Under the pieces are notes generated by a model. That model worked only from the letters and a program-made list of their open reading frames with translations, was not told the origin of the DNA and searched no databases. This document shows positions 1-10,731 of a stretch of DNA of 64,000 bases, one piece after another (position 1 is the stretch's first letter; each line of letters starts with the position of its first letter). The DNA is taken from positions 167,056,549-167,120,548 of the forward strand of contig CM048750.1 in assembly GCA_026315105.1 (NCBI GenBank), in the 5' to 3' direction. The position numbers and the translations under genes are program-made. The DNA is from Locusta migratoria (lineage: Eukaryota; Arthropoda; Insecta; Orthoptera; Acrididae).

Positions 1-704
1 GATGCTGTAGTGTATGGGAGGTTGTCGTCTTTAATTGAGTGTAATAGCATGAGCACTACTTAGACAAAATTTCTAGTTGGTGCGAAGAATGGCAGCTAGC
101 TCTAAATGTAGAAAAATGTCAGGTGATGCACATCAGTAGGAAAAACAATCCCATAATGTTCGAATACAGCATTAGTAATGAGCTTCTTGATGCAGTCGCG
201 TCGTTCAAATATATAGGCGTAACATTGCATAGCGGTATGAAATGGAACGAACATGTAAGGTCAGTTGTGAGTAAGGCGGGCAGCCGACTTCGGTTTATTG
301 GGAGAATTTTTGGCAGTTGTACTTCATCTGTAAAGGAAACCACATATAAAACGCTTGTACGACCACATCTTGAGTATTGCTCAAGTGTTTGGGACCCGCA
401 GCAGATCAGTTTAAATGCAGACAAAGAAGCAGTTCAGAGGCGAGAAGCTAGGTTTGTTACTGGTAGGTTCGACCAATGCGCGAGTGTCACGGAAATGCTC
501 CGGGAACTCAAAAGGAGATCGCTGGAGAAAAGACCACCCTTTTTTCCGAGAAATTCTGGTGAGGAAGCTGAGTGTAGAACGATCTTCCTGCCGCCTACTT
601 ACATTTCGCGTAATGATGCCAAAGACGAGATAAGAGAAATTAGGGCTCGTACGGAGGCATGTACACATTCTTTTTTTTCCACGTTCTATTTGGGAGTGGA
701 ATAG
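1..704 (+). pseudogene. LINE reverse transcriptase, C-terminal part (CR1/Jockey superfamily relic)
   Basis: The window opens inside a non-LTR retrotransposon RT. The first codons read DAVVYG, the residues following the catalytic (F/Y)ADD box, so the active site lies at or just beyond the left edge. A stop and frameshift occur near 45-60; the other frame then reads LDKISSWCEEWQLALNVEKC, the usual palm/thumb stretch after the active site. It continues through YIGVTLHSGMKWNEHV and EYCSSVWDPQQ to a C-terminal region with YISRNDAKDEIREI and a decayed SFF..I..WN end near 700. The order and motifs are those of CR1/L2/Jockey-type RTs; the exact clade is not resolved. The element is 5' truncated by the window and inactive. 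There is no host-gene context. Confidence 0.8.
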
Positions 705-898
705 GAAAGGAGATGCATTATTCCTCACCTGCTCGACCTCTTCACGTAGTTTTTCAAAAGTTGTGGTTTCATGCGTCGCCGTGTCAGGTGTCGCCCAATC
801 ACAACCCGCACGTGCTCGATTGGAGACAAATTCGGAGATTCTGGTGGTCAGAAAAGTTTCTGCACGTCTGGCAGAGCACTTGGCAGAGTCTGTCGCCG
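705..898. other. Unassigned repeat-like sequence between LINE tail and array element
   Basis: Moderately GC-rich DNA without a convincing coding frame. It contains a cacgtgctcgattggagac stretch (around 810) that I associate, from memory only, with insect interspersed repeats. It ends where similarity to the inverted copy at 42-43 kb begins, near 890-900. Function unknown. Confidence 0.25.
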
Positions 899-1790
899 AG
901 AATCGCTATTGCCCGTCGGACTTCGGAATAGAATCCTACGAACTAAGAAGCAAGATACGTTTGGCCTAAAAGTTCGCGACCGGTAACGCATGTTTTAGTT
1001 CGCGTCCTATTGCACATATTTTAGTTCGCGACCGACCGCGCATATTTTATTTCGCGGCCGAAAGCGCGTATTTTAGTTCGCGACCGGTTGCTCTCCTTTT
1101 AGTTCGCAGCTCGGCCGCGAAGTAGGTCGCTCTTTTTAGTTCGTCCGCTCTTTTTAGATTTTGCTACCGCTACTAAAAGAGCTCTTTCTTTTGTTATGAC
1201 AAATTTTTTATATATTGATCAGTGTTGCCCAAGCGTGTGCTATTACCCGTATTTTTGGGCAATTAGACATCAAATACTTAAGAAAATAAACCAGTCATTT
1301 ACACGAATGGGTGATGTAATGGTATTCAACTACTATGCATAAAGAGTACTCGTAGTATTTTATTTTTAAAATGGATTTATTTATTTAATAAGTGATTGAA
1401 GGAACATTACCTACAAAATATGCTACATGCGTATATTTTCGTGAATAGAAATGCATTTTTATAAAAGCAAACAATGTTAAGTTTTGAGTTCTCTTTACTT
1501 CTTTACACTATGGAATGAAGGTTATGTTTAGACACTGATGAATACCTTAGAAAAGAAAATTTATGGCACTGAACTATGGAACTACAGCTGAGCTGCATCT
1601 CAGCTCGAAATGACGGTAACTGGCAGAAGGGAATCATGCGATTACGCGCGCTCTCGCGTCCTCTCGCTGTTCCCCGTCAGTCTTCGGAAAAGGAGCGGAC
1701 GAACTAAGAGGCGAGGGACCTGCGAACTAGTTCGTGTAGTTCGCCTGTGGGAGCGCTCTTCCGAACTAGTTCGTTCGCGAACAACACAAG
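899..1790 (+). repeat. Array element, copy 1 (26-bp subrepeats plus CGAACTAGTTCG palindromes)
   Basis: This stretch is repeated in inverted orientation at 42431-43035. Shared parts in order: an edge block (cttcggaa...cctacgaactaag), a 26-bp tandem array, a spacer containing aaaagagctctttcttttg, a block containing cccaagcgtgtgctattac, and a distal block with ctcagctcgaaatgacgg, ccgtcagtcttcggaaaagg and two 12-bp palindromes CGAACTAGTTCG (about 1723 and 1763). Copy 1 holds roughly 300 bp (about 1268-1570) absent from copy 2. No reading frame is credible. Regular GC-rich subrepeats plus palindromic ends suggest protein-binding arrays, as in subterminal regions of large DNA transposons, or a complex satellite. 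The class is unknown. A Tc1 relic abuts its right end. Confidence 0.75.
972..1145 (+). repeat. 26-bp tandem array within copy 1
   Basis: GTTCG-starting cores fall at 972, 998, 1024, 1050 (variant TTTCG), 1076 and 1102, exactly 26 bp apart, then at 1139 (37 bp). The unit is close to GTTCGCGACCG, five variable bases, GCRYATTTTA. Each unit has a CpG-rich core (TTCGCGACCG) and a T-rich linker. The same 26-bp spacing appears in the inverted copy at 42794-42901. Confidence 0.85.
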
Positions 1791-1794
1791 ACTA

Positions 1795-2330
1795 TTTCCC
1801 ATGTCTAGGCCGTACGCGCAGACGACCGTCAGGCAGAATCTGTTTCCCTCGCTGCAGACCACGGCCCGCCATTCCATCTTCCAAGTGATTCTCTCGTGGC
1901 AACAGCGATCCGAACACATCGATGCTGCCTCCTGAGAGGATGACGGGCTAGAGCTATTCGTGCCCTTAGGATCACTGCTAGTAACCGGTTGGCAACGGTT
2001 CGTGTTGACACTTCTGGGTTCGCAAACCCTTATTTGAGCTGTGGTAGCTGTATGATCTGCCACCGCTGCCTTACGATCTTGGCGGGTTCCTGTGCTCCGT
2101 GATGTCCAGAAGTCCGTCAGTGTGTGCGAGAATGTTCGCGTGACTGTTGCAACAAGCATCGTTGCACGACTGATGCAGCACGTGAAAATTGTGTGGCGTT
2201 TCTCAAAGAGTATCATCTCCCCACTCGGTAGGCCACCACAGCTCAAAACAACTTTCAAACTCACTGATATGGCTGTGGGAAGCACAAGTGCCACCCGATC
2301 GGGTCTCGGATTTATTCAATCTGCTCTTTA
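1795..2330 (-). pseudogene. Tc1-like transposase relic (HTH plus first catalytic region)
   Basis: Read on the minus strand in two or three frames this is a decayed Tc1-family transposase. Visible segments include QDRKAAVADHTATTAQIR (second helix-turn-helix region), STRTVANRLLAVILRARIAL, then ALARHPLRRQHRCVRIA, and WRAVVCSEGNRFCLTV. The last matches the region around the first catalytic aspartate (usually F(S/T)DESRFCL); here the D-E pair reads EG, so the site is destroyed. Frames change at least twice. The C-terminal two thirds are missing where the array element begins (about 1790). Family assignment rests on motif order; no inverted terminal repeats were located. Confidence 0.65.
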
Positions 2331-3640
2331 AACCAGCCTTCCCCTCTCAACGATGTGAGGAGTAACCAGAAACGACGTATGGCTCGGATTCCACGTTAAA
2401 CTGTAGGTCCCCTTTCCCCAGTTGGATAACATGGGTAGGCTAGGGTAAGGGGGCCAACTTTTTCAAAACTCAATGCGGGACATTTCGAGGATGTGAAGAA
2501 GGACTAAGATGACGTGACTCATTGTGTCAGTGATTCTGAAACTAGAAAAGAAATTTATGTGAGCAGAGTACTTACTTTTAAAGTGACATATATCTAACAT
2601 GAGTGACATTTTATTCTTAATTTTCAATCGTTATTTACAGTTCATAAATAGTTTCTCATGCTCCTGTTTTGAATTTTAGAGTCTGACAATTTTTACATAT
2701 TCTTTTTCCGTTACGTTTTCCCGATCACCTTCGTTGTCTGTGCTACTTTTATTTGTTCCAGCTTTTACAGTATCGTGCTCCACACATTTCAATAAGAAGA
2801 TTACTCCGCCCAAAGAATTATGTTTTGCAATAACCTCGAATTAAATCTGATAAAAAATACTTCTTTAAACCATTTGAACTGCTCTGTTATAGAAGTTCTT
2901 TCGATGAAGTGCAGAGTTTAATTGTGCCTTACTACATGTAATGCTCAGTCACTTTCATTGTTACATTTTCAGAATTTCACCACCTTTTCATTCCTGAAGG
3001 TAAGATGAATACAGATATTGTATTTGCATGGATTATATATAGACTGTGATAATATTAAATCATGTTTGCCACCTTGAGCACCGAAAAATATTCCATTACA
3101 CTTATTGAAACGGTCTTAAGAAGGCACAGAAAATATGCCAGAAACATTTTTTAATAAGTCATCAGTACCAGCTTAAAACAAAAACAACTTCTACTGCTAT
3201 CGAATTTGTCATTTCAAAATAGTCATATGATGTGTTTATTTATTTTTTTAATGTAATAAGAATATCATTTATTCGTAGATGGTGCATTGTTTAGTTGACT
3301 TGCAAGCAGAATGACATAGCGTGCCGTACACAAATAGTTTTGGCTTAATCTCTTAGACCAACAATTTTAGAATTACTGGAATGCGTGACGCTTTCGCCAT
3401 TTTGCGGGACATTTTCAGGAATAATCCCAATGCGAGACATAGATTCCAAATGCGGGACTGTCACGCAGAATCCGGGACGGTCAGCCGCCTAAGGCTAGGG
3501 GCAAGCAAGTCGCCGAAATGGGCCCAATTGAAAGACTTGCACCAGGCCAATGAGGCACACGAAATTCTTATTATCATTATTATCTCCGTGGCATGGCGCC
3601 CGTTTGCTCAAAACGTTGATGTGACACAGAACCTTATGGC
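2331..3640. other. AT-rich noncoding DNA
   Basis: No coding, RNA or TE structure recognised. A motif of the form gcgggacatttt/gcgggacattt occurs near 2474 and again near 3403 with diverged flanks, suggesting remnants of one repeat family. Confidence 0.4.
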
Positions 3641-3654
3641 ATAGGGCTGGTTCA

Positions 3655-4074
3655 CATCATATGCGAGTATTGTCTGTTAACAACACTTGATGCCAATTCT
3701 GATGAGTCCACTGAGCAAGCTGTTGGGTCCGGCTGTACCTCGGTACATGGTGTCTGGAGGTCGTGAGGGAATTCGCATGTCATGTAGCGTATTACGTACA
3801 TTTTGACCGAAACACTACCTCCTGTGGCTGCACGAAAATTATTATTCAGCACCGTGGCGTTCCTCTGTGGGTTCCTCCGAGCTGTGGTAGCCTTTGGGCG
3901 ACCAGAGCGAGGCAAGTCGTCAACACTTACTGTGTCTCTGGACCTCCTACACGCCCGGTCAACATCGCTCTGCTTCACTCCGAGGCGTCTGGAAACTTCC
4001 TTCGATGAGAGTCCCTCCTGACACAAAGTAACAATGCAGACACGGTGAAATTTCGGAATTGAACTTCTAGACAT
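3655..4074 (-). pseudogene. Tc1-like transposase N-terminal fragment
   Basis: The minus-strand frame starts with MSRSSIPKFHRVCIVTLC at 4074. It has a helix-turn-helix (GLSSKEVSRRLGVKQSDVDR, residues ~21-40) and a GRPK box (SVDDLPRSGRPKATT, ~50-64), the classic PAI-GRPR-RED layout of Tc1/mariner DNA-binding domains. Beyond residue ~70 homology fades (short indels), and no DDE catalytic region follows. A normal Tc1 transposase is ~340 residues; about 140 remain open. Inactive relic, distinct in sequence from the Tc1 relic at 1.8-2.3 kb. Confidence 0.75.
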
Positions 4075-4139
4075 GATAGAACTCCAGTCAACACTTGCGG
4101 TGTAATTCCTGTAACTTTTACGCCGTCTTACCCACGCCG

Positions 4140-4754
4140 TCGCATTGGCACTGCTTATGCGCGTTTGTTTACATCATTCCGTGAGATGAGCGACATCTAA
4201 GAACAATCTAAGGAACTGTGCTCTTGATATAATATTGTGGCGGCCACCACTCCCCATGTAACTCACTGACGGATTCTCGGTGCAGTGATTAAAAGACGCC
4301 CACCAAAGCGATGAAAATTGCGCCCTTACGTTTATTTGCACGCCTGTGTATCCTGCACGCTCGGCCAGCAAGGAATTTCGGCAACCTAGCTCCCCTTCCA
4401 AGCCCGTGTCCAAATGGTAGAAGGGTGGTTCTGCAGTGCCGGCGATTCGTGGCGACGACCAGTCGGCCCCGAGCAGTGCAGAGCAGAGCAGCAGGTGAGT
4501 CCGGCTTGGCGCGGCTTGCAAGCTCCCACATGGCCATGAGCAAACCACCTCATGTAGACGCGAGCAGGAATCACAGGCGTGCCCCCCTTTTCTTTTATTC
4601 AATATAAAAAAATGTCAATTATTGAGCCATGTATTTTTATTGTAGTAGTTAGTTAGATTAATAAATTCGTTAATTTCACCTGACTGTCCTTTTTTGTATA
4701 ACCTCCACTCAGTCAGATAGTTGGTGTAGTTTATTGCTTTGCCACAATATAAAC
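4140..4754. other. Noncoding DNA of mixed composition
   Basis: Reading frames on both strands over 4170-4600 are mutual shadows without recognisable domains. Nothing specific is supported. Confidence 0.35.
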
Positions 4755-5216
4755 CATGGGTTCCCAAACTTTTTTGTCTCGTAGACCTCTTGCAAACTTT
4801 TTCTGTCCTGTGTAGACCCCCTGCCTTTTATATGTTTAATTTTTTACGAATTCCTAAATTCGAATGTGTTTTCGTGCATGATTGACGCTACTAACGTGAT
4901 TAACTGTAAAAGGGCGGAGTGAAAAACAAGAAAAAAGGAAAAGAAATATGTTAAGTATCACACATTTATTGATTTAAATGACACAAAAGTATATTTAACA
5001 GAACTGATAAATACAGCTTTTTAATGGGAAGGATGTGGCACATGCTTCTATAGTAAATTATCAGTATTTGGTTTCAGTTTTGTCAGGTTTAACCTTAAAC
5101 CTCCTCTTTCAATAATTTCTAGCCTTTCTTTTTGTAAGAAGATTGGCAACAGTTTCTGTCGACTCCTCACATCGTTGAGAGGTGATGGCTGGATTAAAAC
5201 GCAGACTGAAAAATTT

Positions 5217-5290
5217 CGTGATCCGCCCGGGATTCGAACCCGCGACACTTTTCTTTCTAGTCAAGCGTTTTACCTCGCGACCACCAGGAG
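5217..5290 (-). repeat. tRNA-like sequence (SINE head or tRNA pseudogene)
   Basis: On the minus strand a B-box GGTTCGAATCC lies about 45 nt downstream of an A-box-like tggtcgcgagg, followed by cgggcggatca resembling an acceptor 3' half. The A-box lacks the usual A at position 7 and cloverleaf pairing is poor, so a functional tRNA is unlikely. Confidence 0.45.
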
Positions 5291-5677
5291 TATAAAAGAA
5301 AGGTCATCAACTTATGTTTCTTTGACCGCTCTTTCAAATATAATAAACGGATTAAATTCTGTGCAGTAGCAACTGCTACACAAAATGCACCCAGACCACA
5401 ATATGTTAACATATCCCTAGACGGGCAGCGCCCGATACGACTCCCAACTCTCGGAGAAGAGCAAGGGGTAGTAGTTTACGTAGTTGAGCTTTGAAAATAA
5501 TAGTGTAGTTGATGGTATTGTAGTTGAAAAGTATACTAATTTTCCTCTTTGTAGATTTGCATTTAATAAAATGTAATTTTATCTCTATTGAAATACATGT
5601 GCACTTTTAGATTTACTTACGTTGTAATGCTTTACAAGATAGAATATATACGCCATAATTGCTCTCACCCAACCTCC

Positions 5678-5680
<3 letters not shown>

Positions 5681-5712
<32 letters not shown>
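5681..5712 (+). repeat. Poly-A run (32 nt)
   Basis: Uninterrupted A-tract inside the hAT-like element, preceded by cctccctt. It may be the tail of a nested retroposon, but no body is recognised upstream. Confidence 0.7.
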
Positions 5713-5716
<4 letters not shown>

Positions 5717-6131
5717 ACTATGAGCCTGCAGCAGGAGACCGTAAATACAGAATTCCTCCAGTCTCCCGCTTAGTCAATGAAGCGAACACTGGCATACAAA
5801 GGATTAAGGTTCAGCACTGTGAGAATAATACTGATGAGTTTTGGTTGCGATCTTTGTAAACCACCTATCGTGGACCCCCATTTATAACAAACAGAACTCC
5901 AAATTATTTTTCCGCTTGGAGTTTGGAACAGACCCCTGGTGGTCTATATAGACCACTTTGGGAATGTTTCATACATTCACTGTCAATGTTGAGGAGACCT
6001 TGAAACTAAGTGTTGTGACCTAGTAATGTAGCGTAGGGGGAGGTTGACCGTGGATTAGAAAAGTTGTGGACACAGTTCTGCAAGTAAAAGAATTGATTAG
6101 TCCACTTATACTTTCACTACAGATGAAAGTA

Positions 6132-6321
6132 GCCGCGGAGGAGCGGGCGACATTGAGGCGCTATGCTGCGATGCGTGTGGCCTTTCCCCGTCGGGGGTTC
6201 GAATCCCGTTTCGGGCATGGATGTTTGTGCTGTCTTTAGTATAAGCTAGTTCATATGTAGTTTGTAAGTTTAGGGACTGTTGATCCCGCAGTTATGTCCC
6301 ATAAGCTTAACAAACATTTGA
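6132..6321 (+). mobile_element. tRNA-derived SINE
   Basis: Class II (Leu/Ser-like) tRNA head with B-box gggttcgaatccc, then the constant body (gcatggat.tttgtgc, agtttgtaagtttagggactg, gtcccataagct) ending in acaaacatttgaa. Flanked by a 13-bp TSD acagatgaaagta (6119-6131 and 6322-6334). The A-box region is diverged (ggaggagcgggcga). Confidence 0.93.
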
Positions 6322-6357
6322 ACAGATGAAAGTAATACTTAACTTTGATGTGCTTGT

Positions 6358-6544
6358 TCAAATGTTCGAATGTTTGTAGAACTTATGGGACTTAACTACG
6401 GGGTCATCAGTCCCTAAGCTTACAAACTACTAATGAACTAGCTAAGACTAAGTACGGCACAAATATCCATGCCCAAAGGGGGGATTCGAACCCCCGACCG
6501 TAGTGGCCGTGCAGACCGTGACTGAAGCGCCTCAGTCCCCTCGG
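6358..6544 (-). mobile_element. tRNA-derived SINE, 5' truncated
   Basis: Reverse-oriented copy of the same SINE with an intact B-box (ggattcgaaccccc on the plus strand). The extreme 5' head (ccaccgcggccggc) is missing. TSD gatgtgcttgt at 6347-6357 and 6545-6555. Confidence 0.93.
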
Positions 6545-6827
6545 GATGTGCTTGTGTTGGTACAATATTCTTCTTAGGTACAAAACATTTCTGCAAGGCA
6601 ATAATATAAATGTTCCGGCTATGTGCTAAGTAACTGCTGGCTCTCCTTTGACGAACTTCCTGGAACTATCAAACTCATGAATGTCTTCGTACTGACTGGA
6701 ACTCCTGTAAGGTCCGTCGTTGCTGAGGTGGGCCGGCATATGTAGGCGAACCACCTTCTTCCTATTGGCCGTGGCGCGAAGCAGGAAAAAGAGGTACTGA
6801 CAATGGAACATCATCAACTAGACCTCA

Positions 6828-7733
6828 TTTTTTTTCTTGAGAAAAAAAAATACATCAGATAGATATCAACCCCCGAAATCTATATCACGTGAAAATTTGG
6901 GCCATTATTCAGATACTACCTAGTTACGGCCTACTCAAAGTGCAGCTTTTAAACATTCGCGCCCTCGGGTTGTTCCTCACTCAGCCCGCTACCTTGCGGT
7001 CGCTTAATGCCCGAACGCGAAGAGCTGTGCAATGAGTCCCCAGTAATGTGAAATTTGAAGACCTAGGGAGGTGGAGGAGGAAATAATATTACAAAATTAT
7101 ACATATGTACTGTAACTCTTTCACGTTTACTCCACTTCAGAGTGTCAGCTTTACATATACAGGGTATTAAGAATTAAACTATGTTACACTGCTTGTTGAA
7201 AAACCGTCTCATTCGTTTCCACTGCAGTTGTGAAGCGCGGGATGAAAATGTTCATAGCAAAGAGACCTACGACACCAGCTACACGTTAGAAATCGCGCAC
7301 TTTGACATAATGAATACAGCACTCCACCAGCGCCAAAACAGTATTTCACAGGATGTTCACAGTGTTCTGGCCGGTCACTGACGTAGTCGCTGTGATACCA
7401 AGCGTACCGGAACAATGACCTAAACACTGGTGCAGGTAACTGCATGTGAATAAGCGACTGTATTTGCAGGATAATGTTACCCTGACCGAAGTTCATACTG
7501 AGACTCAGAAATCGTACGGAGTTAGTAAACCTCAGGACAGAACCCTTCAACACACGGAAGCGACCGCAGTGAAGCGGGCAAAGTGAGGAACAACCCGAGA
7601 GCACGAATGTTTAAAAGCTGTACTCTGAGGAGGCCGTAACTGGGTAGTATCTGAATAATGGCCCAAATTTTGACGTGATATCGATTTCTGGGGTTGATAT
7701 ATAGCTCATGTATTTTTCTCTAAAGAAAATATA
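6828..7733. mobile_element. Element with ~175-bp terminal inverted repeats
   Basis: 6828-7005 is repeated in inverse at 7558-7733 with high identity (shared cacgtgaaaatttgggccat / atggcccaaattttgacgtg, and cttttaaacattcg / cgaatgtttaaaag). Each outer end carries a small A/T palindrome (tttttcttgagaaaaaa on the left, tttttctctaaagaaaat on the right). The 550-bp interior has no transposase. This is a long-TIR, fold-back-like non-autonomous DNA element; superfamily unassigned. Confidence 0.75.
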
Positions 7734-7745
7734 GGGCCGAAGTTA

Positions 7746-8170
7746 TATGGAGAGAGTTATTGCTCGTCTTCTACTTGCGCGGACCGCCGGTGTTACAGCG
7801 AATAACGACGCCACCAAGCAAGGGAGATTAGGGTTTAGCGTCCCGTCGACAGCGCAACTTTTCTTTTTTTTTTTTCTTTTTTTTTACTAATGACCCAGTA
7901 GATAACGTCGGAAGTTTCATGAGGCTTTTCGCGAATGACGCTGTAGTAGATAAACAAGTCGCAATGCCGGGAAATACTGTCAGATGTTGCAAGAGTGAAT
8001 TCTGCAATAAGGGCTAGTTCCGAGAGAGAACACTTCGAGAAGAAACGAACACTGTATTACTTCCTTCTACGCTTATCTCGGGAATACACCACGAGTACGA
8101 AATCTGAGAGATAAGAGCCCACACGGTGCGTTACTGGCAGTCGTTTTCCCCAGATATCATATCACTAACT
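7746..8170. other. Noncoding DNA with poly-T tracts
   Basis: T-rich tract at 7858-7885; otherwise no recognisable structure. Confidence 0.4.
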
Positions 8171-8396
8171 GAGAAGGGTTTTATTTATTTATTCGAACCT
8201 TGACTTAGTATTTCTCCTAACACTTCTCTCTCTTTATCTCAGTGCATCTCCTTTTCTTCTAAAAACATTATATATTTATGGGATAATATTAAATAAATAA
8301 GACTGTCTCGTATAATACACAAAATAAGACGTGCAATATGCAAGCAAAAAACGTAGTTATCAAGATAAGAATGATATGTAACATTCATACATTAAT

Positions 8397-8690
8397 TAAA
8401 ATCTTGATTATAAATACTACGTCTGGTTAAGTGTCCAGGAGCTAGTATAAATAAATTCTTTGGTGGGCCCATCCCTGAGCTAGCGACATGAAGTTGTCCA
8501 TGTGAGAAACATGGAGATGTCAAATCCATCCCGCAGCATTTAATAGATTGTCTTGTGATAATTAATCGTAATAGAAAATCCAGGCCTCACTGGAAACTGC
8601 AGTCTCTTGAAGCTACAAATTAGATTTGTCGGAAATAAAGGGCACTCGTTGGATGTACACGGTTTCACTCTCTTCCTTTCCCTGCAGCTC
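8397..8690 (-). pseudogene. Helitron RepHel helicase, C-terminal (Pif1-type) fragment
   Basis: Helitrons encode a Rep nuclease fused to a Pif1-type helicase used in rolling-circle transposition. On the minus strand the fragment reads TVYIQRVPFISDKSNL, then FKRLQFPVRPGFSITIN, then after a small deletion QSIKCCGMDLTSPCFSHGQL, followed by HVASSGMGPPKNLFILAPG and a stop near 8397. This matches the canonical end of Helitron helicases (FKRLQFPVRLAFAMTINKSQ, then CFSHGQLYVA.SRV). At least two indels and a missing R in the SRV motif (SGM) make it inactive. The rest of the protein is absent. It gives independent support that the repeat family at 8.2, 40.8 and 50.1 kb is a Helitron. Confidence 0.8.
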
Positions 8691-8822
8691 TGTACAAGTG
8701 CATTGCTCTCCCCTGCAACCGTGTGCGCTTCACAGTTTAAAGTTGTCTAAAAACCGTCAGATTCTAGGAATTTACTTAAGATGACTGGAATACAGGAGTG
8801 TATCAGTAGTAAGTAAGAAATG

Positions 8823-8902
8823 TACGCCACGGTGAGTGCCGCGCGTTCTAAGGCGGCTTGCTACGAAGCGTGCGGTTGTTCGCCGCCGGAGTTTCGAGTC
8901 CT

Positions 8903-8942
<40 letters not shown>

Positions 8943-9039
8943 TGTGTGTGTGTGTTGTCCTTATGTTAGTTTAAGTAGTTTGTAAGCCTAGGGATAATAA
9001 ACACAGAGGTTAAGTCCCTTAGATTTACAAATATTTTTG
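8823..9039 (+). mobile_element. tRNA-derived SINE, variant subfamily with internal (GT)n
   Basis: Second subfamily (head with gagtttcgagtcctccctcg; body with tccttatgttagtttaagtagtttgtaag). A (GT)n run at 8910-8955 lies directly behind the tRNA head. TSD aagaaatg (8815-8822 and 9040-9047). Inserted in Helitron copy A. Confidence 0.85.
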
Positions 9040-9925
9040 AAGAAATGCAGCACAACCTGGTGCATGATGTAAAAGGTTTTTACCCATTGCAGTGTATATG
9101 ACCTCTTATTGCATTATATGCTGTACAGTTATAAAATTTTGTAGGTATATATTCATTTGTATAAGTGCTGCATGTCGGTAAAATCTGTTGCGAATACAGG
9201 TAGTAGTAAAGAAGAAATAGATTAAAACCTGATGCGTGATGGGGCGGATTTCCATGAAAGTTACTGTTTATGTCTTCATATCTCATGAACTACGTGTCGT
9301 AATGTGATACAATTTCGAAGGTACATTCAGCTGTATGTGTGTATATTGTTCGTAAAACTTCCTGCGAGTACAATTTGTAGTGAAGGAATTGTAAATTGTA
9401 ACATCATAACTAATGTCGTAGTTTTACTCCATGAAAAACTAGTAAGCTAGAAACTTCTTTCATCATTTTGATGTGATTGTCTAGGAGAACAGCATAACAA
9501 AGGTCTGAAATTATGTTTAAAGTTTATTGCAAGTCGCTAAAAAGTCTAATTCTCATACAGTGCATGTATAAAGTCTCGTCGCATGATGTGGCAATGTTTT
9601 TTTCGACGCCTATTGTTTATGTCGTTATACCTCCCGAACCATAAGTCGTATGTAGTTCTTATCCCAACAGCATTGTTGTTTCAAGTAAGGAATATGTGTA
9701 CCAAATTTTGTCGAAATCGATCCAGTGGTTTAGGAGGAAATGTGCAGCATTGTCGCTTGATGCAGCAGTTTTTCGCGCATTTCGTTGTTTTTGACGTCAT
9801 ATCTCATTAACTTTGTGTTATATCGATTGAAGATCAGAAGTGCAAAATTTCATAAACATTGTAACAAAACTGTAAATTTGTATGCAATAAACATACACAG
9901 GGACACTCTGTTTTATATATAATGA

Positions 9926-10520
9926 TTATTGTCGTTATTATCAACTTCCTTTTTGATCTTCATGGAGATGATTTGCTTATAGTCTTTCATTTTACAGCAA
10001 AGAAATACGAAGTCTCCCATACTATCGATGAAATTGAAAATAAATATAATAATAACACATTTACATAGCTGATAAATTACTTTTAACCATGATTCTCCGT
10101 AAGTTGAAGTGAATAAATGCATTATGATGCACTGCACTGAAGTAACAGTTTTATATAAATTCTGAATTACACAATGTTAGTACTATTTTAGAATGTATCT
10201 GATGACTAACAGCAATAATTATTTATGAAATAATGTTGAATGTGTTACACTGTTCTTCCAAACGATGGCTAGCTACTACTCTTTAATTGCAGCTGGTGCC
10301 AAAAACAGAAAAAAATTATGAGCCACATAAAACGCGGATCATATCTGACGGACATAAAAACGTGGTAGTCGTTAGGCGCTGCCACTTGAGTTACGAAAAA
10401 GTAGCAGAACTTTTCTACCAGAACTACGGATGAAGCAATCACGTGTTTCGTAAAAAGAGGCTAGAATTGCTCAATGCAGATGCAAACCAGACAAAGCATC
10501 TAACTCAGAATTGCAAAAAA
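9926..10520. other. AT-rich noncoding DNA
   Basis: No feature recognised; minus-strand frame 9913-10137 is low-complexity. Confidence 0.4.
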
Positions 10521-10531
10521 TGTGAGAATCC

Positions 10532-10720
10532 AAATGTTTGTAAATCTATGGGACTTAACTACTCTCGTCATCAGTCCCTAGGCTTACAAACTACTTAAAC
10601 TAAGTTATGCTAAGGACAATAAATACAGCCATGTCCGAAGGAGGACTCGAACCTCCGACGGCGAGCAACGGCACGCTCCATAGCTAGGAGCCTTGGAAGG
10701 CTCGGACACTCCAACGCGGC
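10532..10720 (-). mobile_element. tRNA-derived SINE (variant subfamily)
   Basis: Reverse copy with B-box ggactcgaacctccga and body gtcatcagtccctaggcttacaaactac. TSD tgtgagaatcc at 10521-10531 and 10721-10731. Confidence 0.92.
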
Positions 10721-10731
10721 TGTGAGAATCC

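Larger units (their letters stand above)
4755..5975. mobile_element. hAT-like non-autonomous element (~1.2 kb)
   Basis: The left end reads gggttcccaaacttttttg...gtagacctctt; the right end is the diverged inverse, ggtctatatagaccactttgggaatg. Such 'ggTTCCCAAAc/t' termini followed by a 'gtagacc' subterminal region are typical of hAT-superfamily elements. No transposase remains. Inside lie a tRNA-like sequence on the minus strand (5217-5290) and a 32-nt poly-A run (5681-5712). No clear 8-bp TSD was found, so exact ends are uncertain by a few bases. Confidence 0.55.
8176..9925 (-). mobile_element. Helitron copy A, with helicase remnant
   Basis: Same family as 40822-42048 and 50075-51306. The right (5') end reads on the minus strand as TCATTATATATAAAACAG, matching the TC-A/T-rich 5' start of the other copies; the 3' hairpin at the left end is lost. 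Shared internal blocks include atctcatgaactacgtgtcgt and ccagtggttt.ggaggaaatgtg. This copy is longer because it keeps a helicase C-terminus (8397-8760) and an inserted SINE (8823-9039). Confidence 0.75.

Noticed and set aside
2472..3475. Possible coding link between 'gcgggaca' motifs
   Set aside because: Frames are short, and the motif recurrence is better explained by decayed repeats.
8910..8955. CRISPR-like regular repeat
   Set aside because: Simple (GT)n inside a SINE; no unique spacers, and the DNA is eukaryotic.
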